Shown here one piece after another: positions 12,185 through 23,940 of a stretch of 64,000 nt of DNA (positions are counted from its first letter, which is position 1; each line of letters starts with the position of its first letter). The position numbers and the translations under genes were made by a program. Source of the DNA: Camellia lanceoleosa (lineage: Eukaryota; Streptophyta; Magnoliopsida; Ericales; Theaceae); contig CM045767.1 in the NCBI GenBank assembly GCA_025200525.1, positions 120,402,021-120,466,020 on the forward strand, in the 5' to 3' direction. Under the pieces are notes generated by a model, which was not told where the DNA came from, did not search any database, and saw nothing but the letters and a program-made list of their open reading frames with translations.

Positions 12185-12580
12185 AAATAAGTAAAAACTG
12201 AAAGAAGGAATGATTTTAGCAAAGGGATGGCATACGCACCCAACAGCTGTGACACAGTATAATGTACACCTAACATGTATTCTAGCACTTTCCTTGGGAG
12301 AGTTTTTTTATTTTTCAACAGCAAAGACAGTACAAGGAAAGCCTGCAGATCTTGTTGGGATCAGAGAGAGAGAGAGAGAAAAATGGAAAGAGAGAAAGAG
12401 GGATTAATCAATCAGTCCAGTATGTTAACCTTAGTTGTCTGACCACCCCCCCGTTCTCTCTCTCTCTCTCTCTCTCTCTATAGTCTCCTACCAAAGTTGG
12501 TTAGGTGAGTGGGAAACATACCAAGACCAAGTCCTCCCTTCACCAATCTTGCTAAGCAAAATGTTTTAGGTTAATCCGGA
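12185..12580. other. Less AT-rich block with (GA)n and (TC)n, possible leader or promoter remnant
   Basis: This stretch is compositionally unlike its surroundings. It holds (GA)n at about 12363-12379 and (TC)n at about 12454-12479. It could be a promoter/leader remnant or a non-coding transcript. A 65-codon ORF runs into the GA repeat and is not convincing. No downstream gene is visible. Confidence 0.3.
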
Positions 12581-12788
12581 GTGGGTGGCATTCTGGATAA
12601 GATTTAGGGTTTAAATTTTAAAATTATAGGTTCAAATTTTTTTTTTGAGCCAATTTTTTAAGCGAAACACAGTTGGTTAGTAGGTTGGATTTCAATTTAT
12701 CTAATCTTTTAAGATTGTAGATTTAATGCTTTCTTTGGACTTGCAGGAGGATAGGGAGGATTTTCCTGTAACAAAAAAACAAAATAAA

Positions 12789-13080
12789 GGGTGTGTTTGG
12801 TTTGTGTTTATAGAATAGTTTTTGAGATAAAAAGTATGAAAACTTATTTGGTTTGCTTTTTTTCAAAAATGATTTTGGAAAATTGTTTTGGGGAGAGAGT
12901 TTTAAAAAAAGTGATTGATTTGATGTGTATGAGAGAGAGTGTGTGATTTTGGAAAGTAGATAACCAAACAAAATTTTGAGAATTTAAAAAAAAAAAATTG
13001 TTTGATTTGATTACTCTTAAAAATTTGTTTGTAGATAATTTTTTTCAAAAATTTTTCTGAAAAACTAACCAAACAAGGCC
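12789..13080. mobile_element. Foldback MITE (gtgtttggttt family)
   Basis: Left end gggtgtgtttggtttgtg is mirrored by right end ctaaccaaacaaggcc. The interior word gtgattgatttgatgtg is the inverse of cacatcaaatcaatcac in the element at 13732-14020 and resembles words at 55555-56161. I infer one MITE family with four copies here. No reliable target duplication was seen. Confidence 0.6.
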
Positions 13081-13731
13081 AAAATGTTTTAGGATTGGTT
13101 TGGAGAGTGAGGAGTTGTTTAGAATGAACTAAATAAGTGTATTTTTTAATTTTTTATAAAAAAAAATGTTAAATATGGATTAGATTTGAAGTAATATGAC
13201 AAAAATGTAATGTAATTTAAATAAGATGATATAACTTAAATAGGATAGTAACTTTTTAACTTTTTAATTTTTTAAGATTATGCCAAAGTAGGCCTGAGTT
13301 GATTTTTGACCTTTTTAATTTTTAGTTGTTTTACTTATTTTGGGTCACACAATTTTTAACATTTTTTATTCAAAAAAAGATAAAATAGACTCAAAAAGTC
13401 AAAAAATTAACTTTTTATCAACTTTTCAAATCAACACTTATCTGGGGTTAAAAATTTTTGTTTGAGAATGATTTTTTGATTTTTTTGACTTTTTATAAGA
13501 GAAAGAATGTAATGATTATGAGTTGAATATGATGTTTTATCTTATTAAATTTAAAAACTTATTTTATTTTTTTTGTGACTAAAATAGTTCCAAATCTAAC
13601 CTAACCCTTCTTTCCAAACCAAACCTTTGAGATTTAACACAAGAGTTCTAAAAAAGATTTAATTTATTTTTTTTATTATGATTTGTTTTTTTGTTTTTTT
13701 TACTGTATAACGTTTCATTTAAAACACGATG
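13081..13731. repeat. AT-rich DNA with a dispersed copy of the 2969-3650 repeat
   Basis: At about 13440-13600 the words gattttttgatttttttgac, taagagaaagaatgtaatga and gatgttttatcttatta match the core of the tandem family near 3 kb. The part at 13290-13430 is partly self-complementary. No gene is seen. Confidence 0.5.
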
Positions 13732-14020
13732 GCTCGTTTGGTTTGTGTTTGGGAAAAAAATTTCAGAAATTTTTTTCCCAAACAAGTTTCAGAAATTTTC
13801 TCTACCAAACAAATTTTCCCAAAAAAATTTCCCAAAACACACAAACCAAACAATTTTTCCAAACAAACCTCTCTCACACACACATCAAATCAATCACTTT
13901 TTTCCAAATTCTCTCTCAAAACAATTTTTCAAAACAAATTTCCCAAAAAACCAAACCAAACATGTTTTCGTACTTTTTTTTTCAGAAACATGTTTCTAAA
14001 ACACAAACCAAACATACCCG
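13732..14020. mobile_element. Foldback MITE (gtgtttggttt family)
   Basis: Left end ggctcgtttggtttgtgttt is mirrored by right end aaacacaaaccaaacatacc. The C-rich plus strand keeps three overlapping frames open (to about 139 codons), which is a composition effect and not coding. A 3-bp GAT flanks both sides, too short to be decisive. Confidence 0.65.
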
Positions 14021-14529
14021 ATACCTCTATCACTGCCGTCTTGGTAAACCCTGCTCTCAAATTTTTTACACTCTTTTTCAGGTTTAACAATTTTTTTATT
14101 TGGTTTAAGAATTTTTTTTTTCCTTCATATTTTAATAAGGGAAAATAACTGCACAGTAATGATAGTAAAAAATTATAATATTTTAATTATTAAAGTATAT
14201 AAAATTATTTTTTATTAATTTATAATTTTTTTTACTGCTACATTGTGCTGTTATTTTCCTTTTTTTATTTTTTATTTTATATAATCTTTTGGATACATTA
14301 ATTTGAGTTTTTATAGTTATTTGATGGGAAGTCTATTCTTCTACATCAAGAGTGGACCTCAGGTGTTTGTTTACGAATTGCTGCCTATTTTGTTTATTTG
14401 CTTTTCTGTGATGGTAAATTTTCCTTTAGGATTTGCGTTTTTTTTTTTTAGACTTACATGTAGGGCATAATATATAAATTTATTATTCAATAGATTCTAT
14501 AAGAATTAATGGCATTTTTTATTAAATAT
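14021..14529. other. AT-rich intergenic DNA
   Basis: No gene or bounded element is recognised. Confidence 0.4.
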
Positions 14530-14765
14530 TATTGAAAAAGTCTCTAATTGTTAATTTTTTGTGACAGTTTGAAAATTTTGTTAAAAAAATATCACTAATT
14601 ATAAGTTTTAACAGTTTAAAAAAATCGTTATAAAAAAGTTACTAATTTTTAATTTTCAACGATAATTTTAAAAATTTGTAACAGAAAAATATCATTAATT
14701 ATAAATTTTAGCGACAATTTATAAAAATCGTCATAAAAATTATTTTTAGCGACGATTTTACTAGA
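14530..14765. repeat. Minisatellite with 'aattataaattttagcgac' units
   Basis: Four to five units of roughly 50-60 bp carry 'atcactaattataa', 'ttttaacgacaattt' and 'aaaaatcgtcataaaaa' words. Such arrays with agcgacg-type words are typical of the subterminal regions of plant CACTA elements, but no CACTA terminus was found, so the assignment is tentative. Confidence 0.45.
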
Positions 14766-17640
14766 ACTTATTTCCAATAGAATTTAATGAGAATTAAGCT
14801 AAGTTTAGGAAGACTAAATAAGTACACTTTTTTACTTTTCTTGTATTATGTGTAGAAAAAGTAAAAAGAAAATGTTGATTGATGTGACCAAAAAAAAAAT
14901 AAAAAGATGAAATAAATGCACTTTTTTAGTTTAGCCAAACTTGGCCTAAGTCTAACTATTAAGATCTATTAGTAATTTACTCTATTTTTTTAATTAAATA
15001 ATCATCAAATTGAATGGAAGTCATTTTCCCATTTTCCCATTTTTCCCATCTAGCATTCATCATTTCACGACTCAAAACAAGTAACTTATTTATTTATTTA
15101 TTTTTCAAAAGCCAAAAGTGAAGAATGGATGATAGATGTTGTTTTATTGACTTTTAATTTAATGACTTATCTGAGAAAAAAAAAATATTTATTTTAAGGG
15201 TTCCCAAAAAATTCATTTAATTTCCATCTTAGATGCGATACAAGTATGTGGTGTGGGGTAAGTAGTTGTGTGTTGTGTTCATTTAGGTTGACAAAAAAAA
15301 AAATTTTTTTAATTTATCATTCATGGGATTAACAATTAAAAAAAAATAATCAGATCCAGTCATAAGATTGAGCGGATGTAAATTAAATAGATTAGTGGAT
15401 GGATGCGAATCAGTTTGGCAGTTTAAACTTTTATAAATTTTGAACACAATACAATAACTTGTCAATACATTTTTTTTAGATAACAATTTAACTCAACTTA
15501 ACTAAAAGATTATCAAGTAAATTGTCAAATACCAATAATTATCAAAACTATTTCATTACCTTTTTTTTTAAATTCAAAACTATTTAATTTGATTTTTTTT
15601 AAATGACAAAATTAAGCCTTATATTTTCCACACAAAAATAACAAATATCAATACTTGCCATTTGATAAAAAGATTTTCAAATTAAAAACATAACAAAATA
15701 TCTAAACTTTTTTTCAATTGAAAATATAAATAGAATATCTAAACAAATTGAAAATACAAAATTTTATAAATTATTAAGAGTGCTCGTGGTTTGGTGGTTC
15801 GGTTATGACCAAAGGAACCTTAAATCCGCTATTCGTCCAAAACTAGACGGATTGAAAAAAATCAATCTGCAATCGTTCGCTTGTTATCACACATCTATCC
15901 AAAATGTAGGAGATCAATTTAGTTTAATCAGTTTAAATGGATCGAAATATCCGCTAAGCATCCTAAAGGAAACACACTCAAATAAATATATGGAATAACC
16001 TATATCTATTTGTTGAATAAATAAATAGTTGATAGTATTCTCCATGATTAGATACGTAAATAAGTATAATCAATAATGTTAAAATATTTAACTTTAACAA
16101 TGTTGCTCTATAATGCAATTTTTTTTATAAAAAAAAAATTCTATTAAATGGCAAATCAAAATATCATACGTGAGTTCGAAGAAGAAATATGTAAGCACAA
16201 AGATTTTATCTATAGTTAAATCTTATGTAATATTTGACACAACATTTAGTTATGTAAGTGACATATAACAAGCTGTGTATCTTACAATTGGAGTATAATA
16301 TTGTAATAGCAAGTCATCGGTGGAGAAGCTCTCAATGGTTAAAGTTCAGTCTATCTATGTAACCTTAGTAACAATGAAGGGACACATAGCTACTAATGAG
16401 GTAAGGTATCAAGTTGGGATAAATAAAGTGGTATTATTGACTTCTTGTAATAATGTAACGCTACTAAAGTAGAAAGTTTTGATACATTCAATTTTTGTTA
16501 TAATAAAAATCATATTCAATTATGTTTCTCTACCAGATCATGGGCCTGACATCCATCTTCATATCTACATAGAGTGGGTTGGGCCCAACCCAAGCACAAA
16601 AGCCCAAATCAAGTAGTTTATGTCAAGATGGACTGAGGAACCTTGGCAGAGTAGTCACAAACTGGAGATTCCAAAATTATTCGGCATCAAAATAATTCAT
16701 AATTCAATAGTTATTGGAAAAAATATCGGGAAATATTTCCGACAAAAATTTAAGAACTGCATTGGAAAGCTTAAAATGAAAATAGAAGAAAAAAAAATAA
16801 AACGTTGTTGTTCCATAATTGTGTTATTAGTAATATTTATTATTTGGGAGATTTGAAAAAAATTCTAAATCTTTTATAATGTACAAAATAATATGTGAAT
16901 TATTCATTTGATGAAAATGTGGAGATATATTTGAGAAATTATAAATATAAAGAATCAATAATTTTTTACTAGTCCAATGGAAGTGCCACATGGGCTGAAA
17001 AGTTTTATGGACTGAAACATGTTCACCCAGTGGACGTTGGGTTGTACAGTTATAAGAATGTGAGCCCAATATGAGTAATACCTTAATCACCTTCAACTTT
17101 GAAAATATTTTAAACAATTACTTAAAATTAAAAGACTTTTTTCTTTTACAATAAGAGGCGGTAGGAGGTAAATAAGGGAAGGACAAATTGGTTAGAATCA
17201 AATTCAGACATCACTTCAGGGAATGTAGTGTTACGATCCCAACCCGTCTCAAATAGGATGATGAAGTGACTCACTAGTAGTCATGGACTATCAAAAGCCT
17301 AGTTTACAAAACAAGTTGGACATGCACATCCTAGTATTGACAAATCTAAGCTTAAGGCATTCTCCTAATTCTTAATAATTTTCAAATATTTACATTTTTA
17401 AATTAGTTTTTATCAACACATGTTTCGTAATTTTAAATTTATATAACATAAGGCTGGGCTTAGGGTATTCAAAGATGGATGATAGTATAGTTGTAACACG
17501 TGGCATTCTTTGGGGTGTCACATGTTAGATGTCTTATGTCAACCCTTATCTAATTGGAAATAACAATTTCTCAAACTTTTTTTCTTTGTTAATATTTTTT
17601 ATAAAAAGTTGTCATTTTTTTTAATATAAATATTTTAGGT
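14766..17640. other. AT-rich intergenic DNA, no gene recognised
   Basis: Several short ORFs (60-96 codons) on both strands have no domains and overlap low-complexity DNA. The part at about 16540-17060 is less AT-rich (words such as gggttgggcccaacccaagc) and may be an old repeat. 'tgttacgatcccaacccgtc' near 17230 resembles an LTR or repeat end but has no partner in the window. Confidence 0.35.
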
Positions 17641-17856
17641 TATCTAGACTACAAGACCTTAAAAATTATAAATAAATTAAATGTAAAAAAGACAATTATT
17701 GATTTATTTATTATTATTATTATTTTTGGGGTGAGGAGGTTCAACTTTATTTTTTAAGTTTGGTTTATTTTTAGAAATTTTAAGGCGTCTAGTCTTGTAG
17801 AAGATAAAAAGTAAAATAAAAATTTGGCAAAATAAAGAGATTAAAAAAAAAAAAAA

Positions 17857-17971
17857 GGGAAAAACTTCACTTTACCTCTCTATGGTTTGGGTGGGGTGTG
17901 AATTACCCTTCTGACAATCGAATATCACCACATAACTCCCTGTGGTTAATGGGTTGAAGTGCACAGTTAGC
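17857..17971 (+). repeat. Left terminal inverted repeat of the MULE
   Basis: Starts GGGAAAAACTTCACTTTACC and includes cgaatatcaccacataac and ttaatgggttgaagtgcaca, all present in inverted form at 41203-41318. Identity looks about 80 percent by eye. Confidence 0.85.
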
Positions 17972-18204
17972 ATTTCCATCGAATCTAACAGCCTGTGCAG
18001 TACACGCAAGTAATGTGCAATAGGGCATGAATTGATGATTTTTCCTTCCAATTAAATGACCAAAATGCCCCTAGAGTTAGAAATAAAAGCTTACCCAAGA
18101 AGATTTATTTGTTACTCTCTCTTTCCTCTATATGTGGAGTTGCAGGCTACTCTATCCAGCAAAAATGTCCTCTTCAAGTAACTTATCGAAGAAAAAAAAA
18201 AAAA

Positions 18205-18591
18205 ATGTCCTCTTCAAGTAGTAAGGGCACTGGAGAAGGACAAATGTTGAGGTTCATCAACAAGAAATGTCGTTGTGGAAAAAAAATAGCCATTAGAATT
18301 GTAGAGTCCGAAAAACCTTCAAAAGGTAGATTGTACTATGTGTGTGAAATAACAAGTTTAGGAGGTTGTGATTTATGGGCTTGGTGTAACCTAGTTGGAT
18401 TTGCTTCCTCCTATGGAAGAGATGAGATTTTGCCTGATGAGAAGCCAAGAGTTGAGGAAGGTGTGCACTTTAATGGAAGACTTATGAAGCTGGAAATGAA
18501 GATAGAGGCATTGAACATGATAATGAAGGCATCTATGGTGGTTTTGGTTGTGTGTTTCATTAGCACCATGTTAATCTCTAGTATGAAATGA
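18205..18591 (+). CDS. GRF-type zinc-finger protein with C-terminal membrane segment (MULE accessory ORF)
   Basis: A single intact exon encodes about 128 residues from the ATG at 18205. An upstream in-frame ATG at 18109 would add 32 residues, but 18205 is favoured because the protein then begins with a Ser-rich run directly before the finger. The GRF finger occupies roughly residues 18-58: CRCGKK near its start, then YYVCE, then GGCDLWAWC. The last 25 residues (MVVLVVCFISTMLI) look like a membrane helix. In plants, small GRF proteins of this kind (similar to Arabidopsis At4g04775-like proteins) are often linked to MULEs; GRF fingers in other proteins bind single-stranded DNA. The gene lies just inside the left inverted repeat and converges on the transposase gene. 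Its role in transposition is unknown. The frame is open while the transposase beside it is broken. Confidence 0.75.
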   Translation: MSSSSSKGTGEGQMLRFINKKCRCGKKIAIRIVESEKPSKGRLYYVCEITSLGGCDLWAWCNLVGFASSYGRDEILPDEKPRVEEGVHFNGRLMKLEMKIEALNMIMKASMVVLVVCFISTMLISSMK

Positions 18592-18674
18592 ATTTTTAAG
18601 GTGCATTATGCACTTGATGTATGTTTGAAATCAATGAAATTATGTTTATGAAATTAGTGATTTTTGAATTTTTT

Positions 18675-18895
18675 TTTTTTTACTGCATTCCAATGCAAAA
18701 AATACAAGTAACATGAAAATGCATTCAAAATTATTCTGACATAGGTAACCCTGTTCAGTTTAATTATAAAAAAAAAAACAAATTATTCTGATTATTTATT
18801 TATTTTTACTGCATTTCAATGCAAAAAATACAAGCAACATTAAAATGCATTCAAACTTATTCCAACACAAGTAACCCCGCTGAGTTTAATTGCAA
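18675..18895. repeat. Tandem duplication inside the MULE, between its two genes
   Basis: Two copies of about 85-115 bp share tactgcattccaatgcaaa, aatacaagtaacatgaaaa and aatgcattcaaaattattc (18682-18765 and 18808-18893). Confidence 0.75.
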
Positions 18896-19359
18896 AACAA
18901 ACAATTCATTCCAAATCAATACACTTTAACCAATGGAATGAAAATAACAAAGGACAGATTTGCAATGACAATGCTATTCAACAATGAACCAAAAAATCAA
19001 AGCACTGATATTTTTCCAAAGCCAAAAACAATACTTCCCGAAAATCTGCATTACAATGCCAAAATGGTCTTTACATCTGCATTACAATGGCCCAAAAGTA
19101 ATCCATTTATAGAACTATGCTGCATTTCAATACCACAATTACCGATTAAGTCTAATTTGCTAAAAAGCCACAAAAAACACATCAACAGTTTCACACAATA
19201 GTTGAACCAATTTTTCAAAAACCATAACTCTAAGTGTATGTCTACCTTTCCTTAGCTTAAATACAAACAGACCCTACCACTATTATTTCCATACAAAAAC
19301 AAAAATAAGAACAACAACCATGAAATGCTTTAGTTTGACCCACTAGCTAGTTCTTTGGC
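18896..19359. other. MULE spacer between the convergent genes
   Basis: A 103-codon plus-strand ORF runs from 18890 to 19201 but has no recognisable domain or splice support. This is most likely the shared 3' flank of the GRF gene and the transposase gene. Confidence 0.4.
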
Positions 19360-22300
19360 CTACCTCCTTGCTCTAATTGTCTTAAGTACAGAAGTTATAG
19401 AAACAACCTTGCCTCTCACATCAGCATTCACTCCAGTTCTTCCAACATTTACTGCAGTTGCATTAATTGGTCCTCTACCCCTCCCACCAACAGTGACTTC
19501 AGGTCTTTTGGCAAGAGCATTTGATGCCTTTCCACCATGGGTTGGTAGTTTTGTGGACTGCAACAACATTTTCAATTAACAAACTTACAAGTTACAAAAT
19601 AAAAAAGTTGGAGTTGTAAACAAGTTAGTTACCTGAGTGGATGACCTACTTCTCCTCCTCTTTAGTCCAATAAAAGCACTAGTCACTGGTGGCTGAGATG
19701 CTGATTGGCCACCCTTTCTGGTTTGCCTCCAACTGGACATCTAAGGCAAAAAAATTTAAGTTAGGAACATACACAAATTCGGCAAACTAATGTTAGCAAT
19801 AAATTGTGTATTCATGTTACCTAATTGGTTATCATAGGTGGTTGGGAACAACATGATTGGCCCCTGGTGGACACCCCTAGTAGACCTCTGCTGCAACAAC
19901 CAAATTAAGTTAGCAACATAAACAAATCTAACAACATGTGTACAATAAATGAATACCTAAGTATACACTGACCTTTACCATTTTGGACTTAGGATGTAGT
20001 CTGTTCTTGCATGACGTCTGATTGTGCCCCTTTGCAGACATTTAGCACATGTCACATTGATGCTCTTCCTTGATGCCTTGTGTGGATTTCTTGGCTCATT
20101 TGCTTGTCTGTTTCTTTACTTCTTTGGTCTTCCTGCTAATTTCTTTGCTTCTAGTGGGTTCAAGTTTTGGCCACCTTCCTCATGCTCATATATGTCTAGA
20201 ATATGGTGTATCATGAATGCATAAGTATCCAAGTACCTAGACTTAGTGTAATACTCATGCACATAGTCTTCTGGCTACTTATGATTGATTTGAATGGCAC
20301 TGACGGCATGGCTACAAGGCAAACCATACAAACCCCATCTTTTGCAACTGTATGTCCTAGTACTTAGGTCCACTATGTACCTCCTCTGAAAATGATCAAC
20401 CTCAAATTCCAGTTGTCCACACCAGGTTGCAAAGCAGTTCCTTGATTCCACCTTCAACTTCTTAAGTTTGTCATGAATATTGAGACAAATCTGACTAATG
20501 TATTTTTTCATTCCAATCTTTTTAATTTGGATCCTTTGCATCAATTTCCTTCTGATCCATTCAAACATGGAGATAATTGGTACCTCTATAGCTTCTACAA
20601 GGTAAGAATTGAATGACTCACTCAAATTGTTGACAAGGATATCACACTTGCTCCTTGGAGAAATATGTGACCTTGCCCACAAGGCAGGGTCAGTCTCTCT
20701 CAACCACTCTACAACCGTCTTTCTATTTTCAATCTTAGGATCAGCTTCTTCAATCTTCTTCATCCAGTAATTGAATTCATTCACATTTTCTGTTGATGTA
20801 GCTTTCCAGAACAGGTCTTTTAACACACAACCACTGTATTTTGTCTTGAAGTTATTATACATATGTCTTAGGTAATATCTATGATCTGCAATAGGATATA
20901 ACTCTGCAAATGTTTCAACCAACCCCTTTTGTCTATCTGATATAAATGTCCACCCCATCTCTTCAACACTCCCAATGTCACTAATCAATTCCTCAAGAAA
21001 CCAAGACCAAGAGGCTTTACATTCAATCTCAACCAAAGCCACAACAATAGGGTACATGTTGTCATTTCCATCTCTCTCAATAGCACTAAGTAGATGCCCT
21101 CCAAAAATCCCTTTTAAATGATAACCATCTAGTCCTATTATTGGTCTATATCCTGCTAGAATTCCATATTTTTGTGCACCAAGTCTGACATACATCCTTT
21201 AAAATATAGGCTCTATTTTTCAGGATTAGTTGTTATTGAAATGTGACTTGATGGATTTTGCCTCAGAACTGTAGCTGCCCTAATCTTGTGATATTGTTCT
21301 GCCAAATCTCCTTTCAATGATCTCCATTGCCTTTCTCTTTGCCTTATAAATTTGAAACCTACTTGCATCCACTATTGTCTCTTTTTTCACTTTTTCCTTG
21401 AAAAAAGCTATATTAATGTCAGGATTATTTCTCATCTCATCTACAAACTTCTTCCCAAGTACTTAGAGTTGGCTTGTTTGTTATTATAATGCCTCCCACA
21501 TATACGTTTCCTATCTACAGTTTTGATATGAAAGGTTGTGGTTCCTCCTAATGAAGAGGCATATATCCTCCAACTACAGTTACGTCCACAAACAACAGTG
21601 ATACTAGCACTCTCATTTCTGATGTACCTTATATTGTAACCATTGATTACATTGAACTCCCTCAAATACTCTCTGAAAACTTGGGTACTGGGAAACTTCA
21701 TTCCAACTACAAGTTTGAGATCTTTCATCATCACTTCTTTGTATTCAGGGTATCCATCGTCTGCCTTATCTTCCTTATCTGATGACCCTTTCACACTAAT
21801 CAGTTCATTATCATCATCAAGATCTATATACCAACCAACATTATCTGCTTCATTAACTGTTGGTGGTGGTCCTTCTATTCTTCTGTGTGAGGTTTCATCA
21901 AATATGTCATCATTGGGACCCTCTAGGTTTTCATATAACCAACTTTGGTTATCACTTTTCTCTGCACTATCCTCAGAAGTTTCAGTATTACTATATTCTT
22001 CACTAACTATATAGTTCAAGTCCTCAAATGAGTCATTGTAAGTTCTCTCCTTATCAGCAAAAAAATCATTCTCACTTTGTGCAATGTCACTCTTATCAGC
22101 CTCATTACCTTCTACAGACTTAGTGTCAGTAGTATGCTACAACTCCTCATGTTGTGTATCATTACCCTCATGTTGACTTCCTATTTGACTCTCCCTAGCC
22201 TGATTCTGACTTGATTTCTCACTATCCTCAGATTCCTTACCCATATGCTCACCCTTAACTACCTCTGCACTATCCTTTGAGTCATTCCCAATGTCATTAT

Positions 22301-22831
22301 CAATTATGATGTCAATATCAAATAAATTTATATTAATAATGTCTGTGTCAGCACCATCTATGGCATTACCACCCTGTTCTACATAATCAATCTGCAATAG
22401 TTTCTTATGTGTACTGTTATCTCTCTCTCGTACACCCTGAGTCTACCCTAGTGCACCATTGAGATCTAACAATAACTTACCATTGGATGACAAAACCATA
22501 ATAGGATCTACACCATCCTCTACATAAACTACTACATAATCCAAACCCTTATAAGCCTCAAGCATTTTCATCATATCAACATCACTGTAAATTGTTTTCA
22601 ACCCAACATCTAAACTATAACCAGGCCATGTATAATACATATCTATGTTTGCGCTTTTCCACCAACCAGGTCATAATAAAGGTCTCTTAACTCAAACATA
22701 GACATTTTGTCAGGGTCACAATTAATTATTTGATTCACCTTACCACCCTCATAAACAACATGTGAATGAAACACAAAATGGCCCCCATGATGCATTTCAA
22801 CAATAATGAAATTGTTTGATATTTTCAGCAT
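19360..22831 (-). pseudogene. MULE transposase (MuDR type), broken by frameshifts and stops
   Basis: Read on the minus strand, domains appear in the family order. A PB1-like N-terminal region lies at 22831-22443 (FIIVEMHHGGHF, then KMSMFELRDLYYDLVG). An acidic linker follows at 22397-21780. The MuDR-type DNA-binding region is at about 21740-21450 (VVGMKFPSTQVFREY, CGRNCSWRIYAS). The MULE DDE core starts at 21195 (GLDGYHLKGIFGGHL with the first Asp; FISDRQKGL with the second; LFWKATSTENVNEFNYWM before the third acidic residue). A SWIM finger ends at 20275 (WGLYGLPCSHAVSAI). A CCHC knuckle (CAKC, then GHNQTSC in a shifted frame) lies near 20000-20055. Basic tail exons follow (about 19823-19891, 19633-19740, 19360-19557) with GT/AG borders. 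Damage: frameshifts near 22650, 21450 and 20025, in-frame TAG at 22443-22445 and 22137-22139, and at least two more stops near 21213 and 20275. It is probably inactive. Confidence 0.85.
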
Positions 22832-22834
22832 CCA

Positions 22835-23080
22835 CTCCTAAAGAAGAAAAAAACTTCCATAAATACATTTTGGGACCACAACCCTAAACCCTAAGCAAAC
22901 AAATAGTCATGCATGCAACCAACATAAAGTAAAAGCATTTATGAATTTCAGCATTCACTCTTAAAGGAAAAAAAAAAAAAAAAAAACACCTTCCATAAAT
23001 ACATTTTGGGATCACCACCTATTACCCTAAACAAATAAATATTCATGTATAAAACCGACATAAAGTAAAATAATAAATGA
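22835..23080. repeat. Tandem duplication upstream of the MULE transposase
   Basis: Two copies of about 115-130 bp share the words cttccataaatacattttgg, ccctaaacaaa and cataaagtaaaa (about 22835-22945 and 22946-23080). The position is the transposase promoter or leader, on the minus strand. Confidence 0.7.
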
Positions 23081-23153
23081 ATAATCCATAATCCTCAAAC
23101 AGATCACACAAAACAAAAACAGAATATAAAAGCAAACATACAGTTATGCCTAC

Positions 23154-23908
23154 TGTTGGCTACATATTTTGTAAAAGCCAATTACAATTCGACACGTGGC
23201 AAAGCAAGGGTAGTATGGGGAGACTACTCAAGTCTTGATCTGATCGTACCGTGGCGATAGAAAATTGGTTCTCACTTGATCTGAGTAGCACAGGATCGAT
23301 AAAAGATACAAGATAGCGTGGCTTCAGCGGTTGCTCATATTCAAATTCAAATACAAGAAGGAAGTTCAAGCTGCAAGAAAAGGCGTAGTGGAACTACTTC
23401 TAAGGCGACATGATCGGCAATCATGGAGGAAGCGATTCGAGCGGTTTGAAGTGCAATTCGATGGTCATCCTTGAGGAGTATAAATAGCAAGGAAGTCCCA
23501 GAAAAACCCCGGACTCGGATCATCATACAAACCGGTCTTACTTTACATATTTTATTTTCCAGTTTTTACATTTCCGGTCTTTACCTTTCTTGCACTTTAA
23601 ATACATTACGCACTTGATTCATAGGAGTAGTTTCAAGTAGATCGTCATTTGTAAACCTCTTGAGGTGAATTTGGATCATTGTAAGTGTTCATTTTAATGA
23701 AATACTTCCATTGTTCTTCATATTAATTATTATTTCTCTTAATTTCTCCTAAGTCAAGCCACCGAAAAGTCCTCTTCATTGAAATTTGAAAGAACTAAAA
23801 CACAATCGTCGATAATTGGTTGGCAATTATAATTTATGTAAGGTGATTGATCCTTCTTGGCACGCTTCGCATTTACAAAAATACCCTTGAAAAGCCAAAA
23901 AGCCAACA
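23154..23908 (+). repeat. 5' LTR of the Ty3/Tat element
   Basis: 755 bp, starting TGTTGGCTACATATTTTG and ending AAAAAGCCAACA (TG...CA ends, with short inverted TGTTGGCT/AGCCAACA termini). The partner is at 37680-38434. The two are the same length and differ by several percent by eye, including one-base indels. A TATA-like 'gagtataaatagcaagg' near 23475 is a plausible promoter. Confidence 0.92.
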
Positions 23909-23916
23909 TATATTTT

Positions 23917-23935
23917 TGGCGCTTGGTGGGACTAA
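23917..23935 (+). other. Probable primer-binding site
   Basis: TGGCGCTTGGTGGGAC begins 8 bases after the 5' LTR. TGGCGC matches the start of the tRNA-Asp-type primer site common in Ty3 elements; the rest is diverged. Position is right, complementarity is partial. Confidence 0.5.
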
Positions 23936-23940
23936 TTAAA

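Noticed and set aside
13683..14148. Plus-strand ORFs of 102-139 codons
   Set aside because: They lie in a foldback MITE with a C/A-rich strand; overlapping frames are open for compositional reasons.
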